Shown: piece by piece, positions 34,804-43,841 of the stretch | Layout: each line of letters opens with the position of its first letter | How positions within the stretch are numbered: position 1 is the first letter of the stretch | From: Streptomyces malachitofuscus | GTDB lineage: Bacteria > Actinomycetota > Actinomycetes > Streptomycetales > Streptomycetaceae | Length of the DNA stretch: 64,000 nucleotides | Assembly: GCF_014650055.1 (NCBI RefSeq) | Contig: NZ_BMUF01000012.1 | Span: 62,001-126,000, forward strand | Direction of reading: 5' to 3' | The notes under the pieces: generated by a model | What the model saw: only the letters and a program-made list of their open reading frames with translations | The model's database searches: none | What the model was told of the DNA's origin: nothing | Translations under genes and position numbers: made by a program

Positions 34804-36309
34804 GTGCACCGTTTCCCCAGCGCCGAGGCCGAGATCGCCGCCGAGCTGACCGACGTACGGCCCGGTCTCGTGCCCGGGTACACGCGGGAGCTGCCCCGTG
34901 CCCGCGCGGCCGTCCTGACCCGGCTCTGGCGCGGTCTGGTGTATGAGCCGCTGCCGTGGATCGCGCGTCGCGAGCCGGTGGGCGGGGAGCTCGCGCTGCT
35001 GCTGACGGACGGGCGGCGGCTGCGCGGACCACGGGCGGACCCGTATGCGACCGGCGCGTATGTCACGGAGGTGTGGCTGGGGGGGACGGCGTACGGCGAT
35101 CCGGTGCGGCTGATGACGGATCTCGCCGTACCGCACTCGGCGGCCTTCGCGGCCGAATTGGGGCACAGTGTCGCGTCGTTGGCGCTGTCGCGGGCGGAGC
35201 GGCGGATTCACCCGCAGGAGTGGCCCGGGCGGGATTGGGAGTGGGAGCAGCGGGTGGTGGACGGGCATCCGTTCCACCCCAACTGCCGCGCACGGCCCGG
35301 CTTCTCGGTGGCCGAGCAGCTCGCCTACGGACCCGAGCACGGGTCCCTCGTGGAGCTGGGGCTGGTGCCGGTGCCGGCCGGGGAGTGCCTGGTGACGGGG
35401 GTGTGGCCGGAGTGGCTGCGGGAGGCGGGACGGGTGGTGATCCCGGTGCACCCCTGGCAGGCGGCGCATGTGCTGAAGCGGACGGGCGAGCGGCGGGTCG
35501 CGGCGCATCCGCTGATGGCGCTGCGCACCCTCGCGCTGCCGGACGGACCGCACGTCAAGACGGCGCTGAGCGCCCGGCTGACGTCCTCGGTGCGGGACAT
35601 CTCGCTCGGGTCGGTCGCCGCGTCGGCCGTGCTGTCGGACTTCGGTGAGGCGGTGGCGGCACGGACGGACGGGCTGCTGCACATCACCCGCACGCTGGGC
35701 GCCGCGGCGGCCGGGTCGCCCGATCTCGCGGCCGTGCTGCGCGAGTCACCGGAGGAGTACGTCCGGACCGGGGAGCGGGTCGTGCCCGTGGCGGCGCTCG
35801 CGACGACCGAACTCGCTCACTCCCAGGCCTGGTTGAGCCGGTTCGCCCGGCTCGCGCTCACTGTCGGGCTGCGGCTGCTGGAGCTCGGGGTGGCGCTGGA
35901 GGCGCACGGCCAGAATCTGCTGGTGGTGCTGTCGCCGGACGGGGATCCGGTGCGGCTGGTGTACCGCGATCTGGCCGATCTGCGGGTCGGTCCGGCCCGG
36001 CTGGCACGGCACGGCATCCCGCTGCCCGAGCTGCCCGAGCGGATGGTCACGGACGATGAACGCACCCTGCGGCGCAAGCTGTTCGGCTCGCTCGTCGCGG
36101 GGGCCCTGGCGGGTACGGCGGGTTCGGGGCCGGTGCTGCGCACGGTGGTGGAGAGCGCCGTACGGGATCTCGCCCGGACCCCTGACCTGCGCGCGCTGCG
36201 CGACGAGCCGTTGCCGGCGAAGGCGCTGACGCTGATGCGCCTGTCGCCCCGGACGGCCGGTGACCAGTGGGCGGAACTGCCCAATCCACTCCATGACGAC
36301 CTCCTCTGA
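34804..36309 (+). CDS. IucA/IucC-type siderophore synthetase (NIS), copy 2
   Basis: A 501-aa NIS synthetase with GHPFHPNCRARPGF, IPVHPWQAA, VKTALSARLTSSVRDI and ALEAHGQNLLV in the canonical order. The C-terminal FhuF-like ferric reductase domain seen in some relatives is not apparent. GTG 34804 follows GAGGAG by eight bases. The two divergent genes are different enough to catalyse separate condensations. The 100-bp promoter between them has a spaced GACGAT/ATCGTC inverted repeat but no clear iron box. Confidence 0.85.
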   Translation: MHRFPSAEAEIAAELTDVRPGLVPGYTRELPRARAAVLTRLWRGLVYEPLPWIARREPVGGELALLLTDGRRLRGPRADPYATGAYVTEVWLGGTAYGDPVRLMTDLAVPHSAAFAAELGHSVASLALSRAERRIHPQEWPGRDWEWEQRVVDGHPFHPNCRARPGFSVAEQLAYGPEHGSLVELGLVPVPAGECLVTGVWPEWLREAGRVVIPVHPWQAAHVLKRTGERRVAAHPLMALRTLALPDGPHVKTALSARLTSSVRDISLGSVAASAVLSDFGEAVAARTDGLLHITRTLGAAAAGSPDLAAVLRESPEEYVRTGERVVPVAALATTELAHSQAWLSRFARLALTVGLRLLELGVALEAHGQNLLVVLSPDGDPVRLVYRDLADLRVGPARLARHGIPLPELPERMVTDDERTLRRKLFGSLVAGALAGTAGSGPVLRTVVESAVRDLARTPDLRALRDEPLPAKALTLMRLSPRTAGDQWAELPNPLHDDLL

Positions 36310-36354
36310 CACCCCGTTTTGAAGCACGGCGCTCCTGATCAATAGGATCCGCCG

Positions 36355-37629
36355 ATGATCAGAAGAAAATGGCCGGTGGCAGGCGTGTGCGCCCTGCTCG
36401 CCGCACTGACGGCCGGGCTCGCCCTCCCGGCCGGGGCGGCCGCCGATGAATCCACGGGCCAGGACGCGCCCAGGGTGAACCTCGTCCTCGATGTGAGCGG
36501 CTCGATGCGGGCCAAGGACATCGACGGGCAGTCCCGGATGGCGGCGGCGAAGCAGGCCTTCAACGAGGTGCTGGACGCCACGCCGGAAGAGGTGGAGCTG
36601 GGCATCCGGACGCTCGGTGCCGACTACGCCGGTGACGACCGCAAGGAGGGCTGCAAGGACACCGCGCAGCTCTACCCGGTCGGTCCGCTGGACCGTACGG
36701 AGGCCAAGACGGCGGTGGCCACGCTGGTGCCGACCGGCTGGACCCCGATCGGCCCGGCCCTGCTGAAGGCGGCGGACGATCTCGAGGGCGGCGACGGCTC
36801 CAAGCGCATCGTCCTGATCAGCGACGGCGAGGACACCTGCGCCCCGCTCGACCCGTGCGAGGTGGCCCGGGAGATCGCGGCCAAGGGCATCGGCCTGACC
36901 ATCGACACCCTGGGCCTGGTGCCGAACGCCAAGCTCAGCCGGCAGCTCAGCTGCATCGCCGAGGCGACCGGCGGCACCTACACCTCGGTCGAGCACCAGG
37001 ACGAACTCACCGACCGCGTCAACGAGCTGGTGGACCGCGCGGCCGAGCCGGTGGTGACACCGGTGGCGACGCAGGGCGCGGACTCGTGCGCTAAGGCTCC
37101 GACGCTGACGTCCGGCCTCTACACCGACCGTGAGGAGTTCGGCCGGCAGCGCTGGTACCGCGTGGAGGTGCTGTCGGGGCAGGAGCTGCGTGCCTCGGTG
37201 AGCGTGGCGGCGGACCGGGCGGTGCGGCCTGATCACGGCGTGCTGCTGCGGGCGGTCACGGTGCACGGCCGCGAGATCGTGCGCGGCGAGGCGGCGGGCA
37301 ACGGCCGTACGGACATGCTCTCCACCGGCCTGCGTTACCCGAAGCCCGAACGGGACGACGACGACAGCGGCAAGCCCGCGGCGGAGGTCGTCTGCCTGGT
37401 GGTGACGAACGCCTTCTCGGCGGACTCCGGGGTGCAGACCACACCGGGCCTTCCGCTGGAGCTGGCCGTCGACGTCGTGGACGGTCCGGACGGCGCGGAC
37501 GACGTGGCCTCCTTCGGTCTGGGCCGGGGCTGGTGGCTGCTCGGCGCGCTGATCCTCACCGGTTTCGTCGCCGGTCTGCTCTGGGGCCGGCTGTCCCGCT
37601 GGCGGTTCGCTGTCTGGAGGACCAACTGA
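36355..37629 (+). CDS. Secreted, membrane-anchored von Willebrand factor A protein
   Basis: A 424-aa protein with a signal peptide (RRKW start, hydrophobic core, cleavage near AAADES), a VWA domain with the MIDAS motif D-V-S-G-S (Asp about residue 46) and a later ISDGEDTC, a C-terminal domain of beta character, and a final transmembrane helix (WWLLGALILTGFVAGLLWG) with a basic tail. VWA domains bind protein partners through a metal. It overlaps the next gene (ATGA), suggesting the two products form a surface complex of unknown role. Confidence 0.85.
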   Translation: MIRRKWPVAGVCALLAALTAGLALPAGAAADESTGQDAPRVNLVLDVSGSMRAKDIDGQSRMAAAKQAFNEVLDATPEEVELGIRTLGADYAGDDRKEGCKDTAQLYPVGPLDRTEAKTAVATLVPTGWTPIGPALLKAADDLEGGDGSKRIVLISDGEDTCAPLDPCEVAREIAAKGIGLTIDTLGLVPNAKLSRQLSCIAEATGGTYTSVEHQDELTDRVNELVDRAAEPVVTPVATQGADSCAKAPTLTSGLYTDREEFGRQRWYRVEVLSGQELRASVSVAADRAVRPDHGVLLRAVTVHGREIVRGEAAGNGRTDMLSTGLRYPKPERDDDDSGKPAAEVVCLVVTNAFSADSGVQTTPGLPLELAVDVVDGPDGADDVASFGLGRGWWLLGALILTGFVAGLLWGRLSRWRFAVWRTN

Positions 37630-38429
37630 TGCGTGCCGTACGTGTACTGAGTGCCGCCCTGCTCTCCCTCGGGCCGGCCGCGGCCCCCGCCGCGGCCGAC
37701 TCCCCCTCCCCCGCCACGTCGGAGGACGACGGGGCGCCCACCCGCGCGGGCACCTCCTTCCGTACCGCCACGGAGGTCGGGCAGGGGCGGACGGCCACCG
37801 CGCGTGCCTCCACGGGCGACTACCTGTACTGGTCGTTCCCGGCCGACGCCGGGCAGCGTCCCACCGTGCGGGCGACCGTGAAGCTGCCCGAGCGCCACGC
37901 GGCGGAGACCTGGCAGATCGACGTGTACGACGGTCTGCGCCGCCGCCAGGCCTGCCAGTACGGCGCGCAGACCCGCACGGCCGGGACGGACGCGGCCTCC
38001 GTGGAGCTGGAGTGCGTGCTGCGCACGGTCCGTGCCTGGTCGGAGCCGTGGGCCGACGATCCGCTGCCGGGCACGTACTACGTCCGGCTCACGGCGCTGC
38101 GGCTGTCCACGGCCGACCTGGGCCAGCCGGTGGACGCCGAACTGCGCGTCGACTCCAAGGACATGGGCGGCGCGGCGGCGGTGGACGGCGCGCTGTCCGA
38201 GCCGCTGGTGCCGGGCATCGCCTCGCGGCCGGAGGCGGAGTCCGACGACGACTCGCCGTCGGCCGTCCTGGCCGGTCTGGAGCCGGAGGACGGCTGGACC
38301 TCCGGCTGGTGGTCCGACCGCTGGACCTGGACCGCCGCGGGCGGCGCCCTGGCCGCCCTCGCGGGCGTGGGCGGCTACCGCCTGACCCGCGGCTCCGGAC
38401 GCCCGCCCGGGGTGCCGCCGACCGCGTGA
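37629..38429 (+). CDS. Secreted protein, partner of the VWA protein
   Basis: A 266-aa protein with a signal peptide (residues 1-26), a beta-rich domain beginning near GTSFRTATEVGQG and including DYLYWSFPADAGQ, an acidic linker at about 205-225, and a transmembrane helix near residues 237-257. The middle resembles the C-terminal domain of the VWA protein (stress on carbohydrate-binding-like strands), but no family can be named. The start ATG overlaps the VWA stop, and a terminator follows. Confidence 0.7.
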   Translation: MRAVRVLSAALLSLGPAAAPAAADSPSPATSEDDGAPTRAGTSFRTATEVGQGRTATARASTGDYLYWSFPADAGQRPTVRATVKLPERHAAETWQIDVYDGLRRRQACQYGAQTRTAGTDAASVELECVLRTVRAWSEPWADDPLPGTYYVRLTALRLSTADLGQPVDAELRVDSKDMGGAAAVDGALSEPLVPGIASRPEAESDDDSPSAVLAGLEPEDGWTSGWWSDRWTWTAAGGALAALAGVGGYRLTRGSGRPPGVPPTA

Positions 38430-38438
38430 CCCACTCCC

Positions 38439-38465
38439 GGAAGGCCCGCCCCGTGCGGGCCTTCC
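38439..38465 (+). terminator. Rho-independent terminator
   Basis: An 11-bp perfect stem (GGAAGGCCCGC with GCGGGCCTTCC) with a five-base loop is followed by CCCGTTTT. It ends the VWA operon and can also serve the converging HxlR gene. Confidence 0.85.
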
Positions 38466-38477
38466 CCCGTTTTCGGG

Positions 38478-39107
38478 TCAGATCTCCCGGAGGGCCTTGG
38501 CGAGCGGGCCCTCGCCCGTCACCTCGACGCGTCCCTCGCGGATCGCGGCGGTCAGGGTCAGCTCACCTCGGCTGACGGCCGTGCAGGTGGCGGTGTCCAG
38601 GCAGAGGAGGGCGTCCGGCTCACCGGAGGCGGGGCCGTCGCCGTAGACGGGACCGGCCGTGGCGCCGGAGCGCAGGTGGAATCTGCCTTCCTCCAGGTGG
38701 ACCTCGACGAGACCCGTTTCGCCGTCCAGGGCCCGGAGCAGCGGCAGGGCGAACCAGTGGGCCCGTACCGCGTCCGTGGGGCGCCGCTCGCCCAGTTCGG
38801 GCTCGCCCCAGGTGCCGAGGGCCTGGAGGACGGGCAGCAACGCGGCGCCGCGCGGGGTGAGTTCGTAGACGTAGGCCGCGCCGGGCGGGGGGAGCCGGCG
38901 GCGGGTGGTGAGGCCGTCGCGTTCCATGTCCTTCAGCCGTGAGGCCAGTACGTCCGTGCTGACGCCGGGCAGGTCCGCGTGCAGGTCCGTGTAGCGCCGC
39001 GGGCCGGCCAGGAGCTCCCGGACGATCAGCAGGGTCCAGCGGTCGCCGACGACGTCGAGCGCGCGGGCGGCGGAGCAGTACTGATCGTAGCTTCGGCGAG
39101 GTGGCAT
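38478..39107 (-). CDS. HxlR-family regulator with C-terminal extension
   Basis: A 209-aa protein. Residues 1-95 are a winged helix of the HxlR type (YCSAARALDVVGDRWTLLIVRELLAGPRRYTDL, then STDVLASRLKDMERDGL), with a conserved-position cysteine in QYCSAAR. Residues 110-209 form an additional alpha/beta domain resembling SCP2-like sterol-carrier folds (ATAGPVYGDGP, then DTATCTAVSRGELTLTAAIREGRVEVTG). It is divergent from alaA, and two similar inverted repeats in the gap are likely its operators. The ligand is unknown. Confidence 0.85.
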   Translation of the reverse strand: MPPRRSYDQYCSAARALDVVGDRWTLLIVRELLAGPRRYTDLHADLPGVSTDVLASRLKDMERDGLTTRRRLPPPGAAYVYELTPRGAALLPVLQALGTWGEPELGERRPTDAVRAHWFALPLLRALDGETGLVEVHLEEGRFHLRSGATAGPVYGDGPASGEPDALLCLDTATCTAVSRGELTLTAAIREGRVEVTGEGPLAKALREI

Positions 39108-39128
39108 GCCCGCAGTCTAGACATGTCG

Positions 39129-39162
39129 TTGGACTTTCCAAGCACCCACTTGGTAAAACCAA
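39129..39162. promoter_or_regulatory. Two tandem operators TTGGW-N3-WCCAA
   Basis: TTGGA-CTT-TCCAA (39129-39141) and TTGGT-AAA-ACCAA (39150-39162) have the same 5-3-5 pattern with centres exactly 21 bp apart, two helical turns. They fill the 80-bp gap between the divergent HxlR regulator and alaA, as expected for a dimeric autoregulator binding side by side. Confidence 0.7.
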
Positions 39163-39187
39163 GCAACACCAGAAACCGGAGGGACGC

Positions 39188-40396
39188 ATGGAGTTCCGGC
39201 AGTCGAGCAAGCTCAGCGAGGTCTGTTACGAGATCCGCGGCCCGGTGATCGAGCACGCCAACGCGCTGGAGGAGGCGGGGCACAGCGTGCTGCGCCTGAA
39301 CACGGGCAACCCGGCTCTGTTCGGTTTCGAGGCGCCGGAGGAGATCCTCCAGGACATGATCCGGATGCTCCCCCGGGCGCACGGCTACACCGACTCGCGG
39401 GGCATCCTCTCCGCCCGCCGCGCGGTGGCCCAGCGCTACCAGACGCTGGGCCTGGAGGTCGACGTGGACGACGTCTTCCTCGGCAACGGCGTCTCCGAGC
39501 TGGTGTCGATGGCCGTGCAGGCGCTGCTGGAGGACGGCGACGAAATCCTCATCCCCGCCCCGGACTTCCCCCTGTGGACCGCGGTGACCACCCTCGCCGG
39601 CGGCAAGGCGGTCCACTACCTGTGCGACGAGCGGTCCGACTGGTACCCCGACCTGGACGACATGGCCGCGAAGATCACGGACCGTACGAAGGCCGTGGTC
39701 ATCATCAACCCCAACAACCCCACCGGCGCGGTGTATCCGAAGGAGGTCCTCGAGGGCATCCTCGATCTGGCCCGCAGGCACGGCCTGATGGTGTTCGCCG
39801 ACGAGATCTACGACCAGATCCTCTACGACGACGCCGTGCACCACTCGACCGCCGCGCTCGCCCCCGACCTGGTCGTCCTCACCTTCTGCGGTCTGTCCAA
39901 GACCTACCGCGTGGCGGGCTTCCGCTCCGGCTGGCTGGTGATCACCGGCCCGAAGCAGCACGCGAAGGACTATCTGGAAGGCCTGACCATGCTGGCCTCC
40001 ATGCGGCTGTGCGCCAACGCGCCCGCCCAGTACGCCATCCAGGCCGCGCTCGGCGGCCGGCAGTCCATCCGCGAACTGACGGCGCCGGGCGGAAGACTGC
40101 GCGACCAGCGGGACGTGGCCTGGGAGAAGCTGAACGAGATCCCCGGCGTCAGCTGCGTGAAGCCGAAGGGCGCCCTGTACGCGTTCCCGCGCATCGACCC
40201 GGCGGTCCACAAGATCCACGACGACGAGAAGTTCGTCCTCGACCTGCTGCTCCGGGAGAAGATCCAGGTCGTCCAGGGCACCGGCTTCAACTGGGCGACC
40301 CCCGACCACTTCCGCATCCTCACCCTCCCCCACGCCGACGACCTGGAGGCGGCCATCGGCAGGATCGGCCGGTTCCTCAGCGGATACCGGCAGTAG
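39188..40396 (+). CDS. alaA: Alanine aminotransferase AlaA-type
   Basis: A 402-aa fold-type I PLP aminotransferase almost colinear with E. coli AlaA: SSKLSEVCYEIRGPV, LNTGNPALFGF, GNGVSELVSMA, INPNNPTGAVY, ADEIYDQILYDDA, the Schiff-base lysine in GLSKTYRVAGFRSGW, and SMRLCANAPAQYAI. It interconverts pyruvate/glutamate and alanine/2-oxoglutarate. ATG 39188 follows CGGAGGG by five bases. Control by the divergent HxlR regulator is likely. Confidence 0.93.
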   Translation: MEFRQSSKLSEVCYEIRGPVIEHANALEEAGHSVLRLNTGNPALFGFEAPEEILQDMIRMLPRAHGYTDSRGILSARRAVAQRYQTLGLEVDVDDVFLGNGVSELVSMAVQALLEDGDEILIPAPDFPLWTAVTTLAGGKAVHYLCDERSDWYPDLDDMAAKITDRTKAVVIINPNNPTGAVYPKEVLEGILDLARRHGLMVFADEIYDQILYDDAVHHSTAALAPDLVVLTFCGLSKTYRVAGFRSGWLVITGPKQHAKDYLEGLTMLASMRLCANAPAQYAIQAALGGRQSIRELTAPGGRLRDQRDVAWEKLNEIPGVSCVKPKGALYAFPRIDPAVHKIHDDEKFVLDLLLREKIQVVQGTGFNWATPDHFRILTLPHADDLEAAIGRIGRFLSGYRQ

Positions 40397-40432
40397 GGAA
40401 CCACCTGGGCGACGACCGCGTCGGATCATGGC

Positions 40433-40759
40433 ATGAGGGAACACCGAACCGGCTGTTTCGGCCTGCTCCTGGCGGCCGCGGGTGCCGTCACGGCCGTACT
40501 CGTGTGGGCGCCGCGGGCGCGGGTCAGCATCCACGGCGGGTTCGAGGGCATGCACCGGGACTGGAGCGTCCTCTACGTCGACCTTCCCCTCATCGCCGCC
40601 GGCGGGGCGCTCGTCCCGCTCGCCGCCTGGCTGCTCACCCTGCGCGTGCTGCGCCGCCCGTGGCTCGCGGCGGTGATCGCGTCGGGTGCGCTGGCCCTCG
40701 GGATCTGGGGGCTGCTGAGCTGGTGGACGCCCTACGAGCGGCCGGAGTTCACCGGCTAG
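40433..40759 (+). CDS. Small integral membrane protein
   Basis: A 108-aa protein with three predicted transmembrane helices (about 8-26, 48-70, 77-96) and a conserved-looking loop RVSIHGGFEGMHRDW. I do not recognise a family. It begins 36 bases after alaA and is convergent with the second HxlR gene. Confidence 0.6.
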   Translation: MREHRTGCFGLLLAAAGAVTAVLVWAPRARVSIHGGFEGMHRDWSVLYVDLPLIAAGGALVPLAAWLLTLRVLRRPWLAAVIASGALALGIWGLLSWWTPYERPEFTG

Positions 40760-40775
40760 CGGTCCGGTGAGCCGT

Positions 40776-41189
40776 TCACGACCTGCCGCTCGCGGCGGTC
40801 GCCTCGGTGTCGTGGGCGGCGTCGTAGGCCGCCCGTGATTCCGCGATGTGGACCCGGTGGCGCTCGGACCAGTCCGTCAGCCGCTGCAGGGTCTCGTGCA
40901 ACTCCTGGGCCACCGGAGTGAGTTCGTACTCGACCTTCGGCGGCACCGTCGGATGGACGGTGCGGCTGACCAGACCGTCGCGCTCCAGGTTGCGCAGCGT
41001 GAGGGTCAGCATGCGGCGGCTGATGCCCTCGATGCCGCGCTCCAGTTCCGTGAACCGGATGGGGCCGTGGGCGGCCGCGACCAGGATCTGCACGCTCCAT
41101 TTTCCGGCGACCCTGTCAAGAACTTCCCGCACCGGGCACGCCTGCGCGTTCACCACCTGCGAAGTAACACCGGTGTTCCTCTGGGACAT
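40776..41189 (-). CDS. HxlR-family transcriptional regulator
   Basis: A 137-aa winged-helix protein of standard HxlR length: CPVREVLDRVAGKWSVQILV (with the redox-positioned N-terminal Cys), RFTELERGIEGISRRMLTLTLRNLERDGLV, and a C-terminal dimerisation helix. HxlR proteins sense aldehydes, thiol stress or quinones. It is divergent from an MFS exporter across 101 bp containing two GTTAC elements 19 bp apart, so it probably represses that exporter and itself. Confidence 0.9.
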   Translation of the reverse strand: MSQRNTGVTSQVVNAQACPVREVLDRVAGKWSVQILVAAAHGPIRFTELERGIEGISRRMLTLTLRNLERDGLVSRTVHPTVPPKVEYELTPVAQELHETLQRLTDWSERHRVHIAESRAAYDAAHDTEATAASGRS

Positions 41190-41290
41190 CGGACTGCCTC
41201 CTTACGCCGGCCCCCAGGGTTACTCAGGATGTACCCCGTTACAAGTCGTGCACCTTTGGAATCCTGGGCAGAACGCGGAGGCATCATCCC

Positions 41291-42742
41291 ATGTCGACCA
41301 CGACCGAGTCACCGGCGCCGGTGGCACGCCGGCGAACGTACTCCCGCCGGGCGTCCCTCGTCGTGCTGTGCGCGGGTACGCTGATGACGATCCTGGACGG
41401 CACCATCGTCACGGTCGCCATGCCGGCGATCCAGAGCGATCTCGGATTCAGCGCGCCGGGTCTGGCATGGGTCGTCAACGCCTACCTCATTCCGTTCGGC
41501 GGCCTGTTGCTGCTGGCCGGCCGGCTCGGCGACCTGATCGGCCGCAAGCGGATGTTCACGGCCGGGCTCGCCGTCTTCACCGCGGCCTCCGTGCTGTGCG
41601 GCGCCGCGGACGACCCGGCCGTGCTGATCGCGGCGCGCGCGGTCCAGGGCGTGGGCGGGGCGATGACGTCCGCCGTCGTGCTGGGCATGCTCGTGGCGCT
41701 GTTCCCCGAGGGACGTGAACGGGCCGGAGCCATCGCCCTGTTCAGCGCCGTCGGCGCGGCAGGAGGGGCGCTCGGCACCTTCCTCGGCGGGGCGCTGACG
41801 CAGACCCTGGGCTGGCACTGGATCTTCCTGATCAACCTGCCGATCGGCGTCGTCGCGCTCGTCGCGGCGGTCCGGGTGCTCGCCCCCGACCGTCCGGACG
41901 CCGCCGCGGGGTCCGCCCGGGGCGCCGACCATCTCGGGGCCGCGCTCGTCACGGGCGCACTCATGCTGACCGTGTACGTCATCGTGGGCTCCGGTGAGCG
42001 CAGCACGAACCGCACCCTGCTGCTGTCCGCGGTCGCGTCGACCCTGCTCACGGCGTTCGTCCTCCGCCAGGCCCGCGCCGCCCGTCCGCTGCTGCGGCTC
42101 GGACTGTTCCGCTCACGGCTGCTGAGCGGGGCGAACGCCGTACAGGTGCTGATGATCGCGACGATGTACGGCTTCCAGTTCATCGGGGCCCTGTACCTGC
42201 AACGGGTCCTCGGATACGGCGAGCTGGCCACCGGCCTGGCCTTCCTTCCCGCGCCGGTCGCGATCGGCGTGCTGATGCTGGGCCTGTCGGCGCGCGTCGT
42301 GGACCGGTTCGGCGCCCACCGGGTGCTGCTGTCCGGGCTGTCGCTGATCGTCGCCGGGATGGCGCTGCTGGGCCGGGCACCGGTGGACGGCGCCTACCCG
42401 ACGGACGTACTGCCGCCGATGCTGCTGGTCGCCGCGGGGTTCGCCGCCGCGATGCCCGCACTCACCGGGCTCGCCATGACCGGGGCCCGGCAGGAGGACG
42501 CGGGACTGGCGTCCGGACTGTTCAACACCACCCAGGTGGTGGGCGGTTCCCTGGGTCTCGCGGTGCTCACGGTCCTCGCGTCGCGCCGCACGGACGGGAT
42601 GCTCGCGGACGGGGCGGAGGTGCTGTCAGCGACGGCCGGGGGGTATCAGCTGGCCTTCCGGGTGGCGGCCGTGATCGCCACCGGCGCCCTGGGACTGGCC
42701 GCGGTGACGCTCGGGGCGCGCCGGCGGGGACGGAGCGCCTGA
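41291..42742 (+). CDS. MFS drug exporter, DHA2 (14-helix) type
   Basis: A 483-aa transporter with fourteen predicted helices. DHA2 motifs are visible: LDGTIVTVAMPAIQSDLG in helix 1 (motif D1), GRLGDLIGRKRMF (motif A), RAVQGVGGAM (motif B), and G-A-A-G-G-A-L-G-T-F-L-G-G (motif C). Such proteins export drugs and antibiotics by proton antiport. Start ATG 41291. The adjacent HxlR regulator suggests induction by a toxic compound. Confidence 0.9.
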   Translation: MSTTTESPAPVARRRTYSRRASLVVLCAGTLMTILDGTIVTVAMPAIQSDLGFSAPGLAWVVNAYLIPFGGLLLLAGRLGDLIGRKRMFTAGLAVFTAASVLCGAADDPAVLIAARAVQGVGGAMTSAVVLGMLVALFPEGRERAGAIALFSAVGAAGGALGTFLGGALTQTLGWHWIFLINLPIGVVALVAAVRVLAPDRPDAAAGSARGADHLGAALVTGALMLTVYVIVGSGERSTNRTLLLSAVASTLLTAFVLRQARAARPLLRLGLFRSRLLSGANAVQVLMIATMYGFQFIGALYLQRVLGYGELATGLAFLPAPVAIGVLMLGLSARVVDRFGAHRVLLSGLSLIVAGMALLGRAPVDGAYPTDVLPPMLLVAAGFAAAMPALTGLAMTGARQEDAGLASGLFNTTQVVGGSLGLAVLTVLASRRTDGMLADGAEVLSATAGGYQLAFRVAAVIATGALGLAAVTLGARRRGRSA

Positions 42743-42786
42743 ACCCGGGCCGGGCTTCGGGCGGCCGGTCCGGTGGGGCCGGCCGC

Positions 42787-43656
42787 TCAACCGTTTCCGG
42801 TGCCGATGCCGCATGCCTGGTGCAGTACCGTCAGCGCCGTGGAGGAGGCGGATTCGGGCTCCACGGTGAAGGCGACCAGGGACTGGTGCGGTTCCTGCGG
42901 GACGTGGAACGTCTGCTGGGTGACGGTCAGGTCACCGACGACCGGGTGGGCCAGGTCGTAGACGTCGCGGCTGCAGGGCTCGACGGTGTGTTCGGCCCAC
43001 AATGCGGCGAACTCGGGGCTGTGGATGGCCAGTTCACCGACCAACGCGGCGAGGGGGCCGTCGTCGGGGTTGCGGGCCGTCAGGATGCGCAGGTTCCCGA
43101 CCACGGCGCGGGCCTTGGCGGGCCAGTCACGGTAGAGGGCGCGGGTGTGCGCGTCCAGGAAGACCAGCCGGGACAGATTGGGCCGGGTGTCCGGGGCGTC
43201 GGGGGCGGCGGGTTCCAGGTGCCCGGCGAGCAGGGCGTGCCCGGCCCTGTTCCAGGCCAGTACGTCGTTGCGGCGGCCCACGACGATGGCGGGCACGTGG
43301 CCCATGGCGGACAGCAGGACCCGCAGATCGGCGGAGGCGTGCTCCTCGGGAGGCGTGGCCCCTCTGTTCCGGTGACCCGTCGTCGTGGACAGGACGTGCA
43401 GGTGTTCCCGCTCGGCCGGGGTCAGGTGCAGGGCCGCCGCGATCGCGTCGAGGACCTCGGCCGATGCGTTGAGCGACTGGCCCTGCTCGAGCCGGGTGTA
43501 GTAGCCGGCGCTGACCCCCGCGAGCATCGCGAGTTCCTCCCGGCGCAGGCCCGGCACCCGGCGCCGCTCCCCGTACCGGGGCAGGCCGACGTCGTCCGGG
43601 CTCAGCCGTGCGCGCCGCGCCATCAGGAACTCGCCGAGCGGTGATCTGGGGTTCAT
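42787..43656 (-). CDS. XRE-family regulator, MmyB-like
   Basis: A 289-aa protein with an N-terminal HTH (residues 10-75: LGEFLMARRARLSPDDVGLP, RVPGLRREELAMLAGVSAGYYTRLEQG) and a C-terminal MmyB-like PAS-type ligand domain (VVGRRNDVLAWNRAGHALL, then FHVPQEPHQSL). MmyB domains bind fatty acid or lipid ligands. It is divergent from the metallo-beta-lactamase gene, its likely target. Start at ATG 43656. Confidence 0.9.
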   Translation of the reverse strand: MNPRSPLGEFLMARRARLSPDDVGLPRYGERRRVPGLRREELAMLAGVSAGYYTRLEQGQSLNASAEVLDAIAAALHLTPAEREHLHVLSTTTGHRNRGATPPEEHASADLRVLLSAMGHVPAIVVGRRNDVLAWNRAGHALLAGHLEPAAPDAPDTRPNLSRLVFLDAHTRALYRDWPAKARAVVGNLRILTARNPDDGPLAALVGELAIHSPEFAALWAEHTVEPCSRDVYDLAHPVVGDLTVTQQTFHVPQEPHQSLVAFTVEPESASSTALTVLHQACGIGTGNG

Positions 43657-43841
43657 GGTGGCCAGTATGCGCGGCCGCCGGGCCCGCCGCCTGCACCTGC
43701 CAGGGGTAGGCAGGAGCAGGTCTGGTCCCCCGTGGCGGCCGCCTCCAGAGTCGGTCGCAGGGAGCACGGCGAACGGCGAGAGCCGCTCCGTGCCCCTGCT
43801 CACGCGCCGTCCGCGGCACCACCGATCGACGAGGTAGACAC

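Noticed and set aside
41166..41177. Palindrome AACACCGGTGTT near the HxlR start
   Set aside because: It lies inside the first codons of the HxlR gene and has no second copy, so it may be chance in high-GC sequence.
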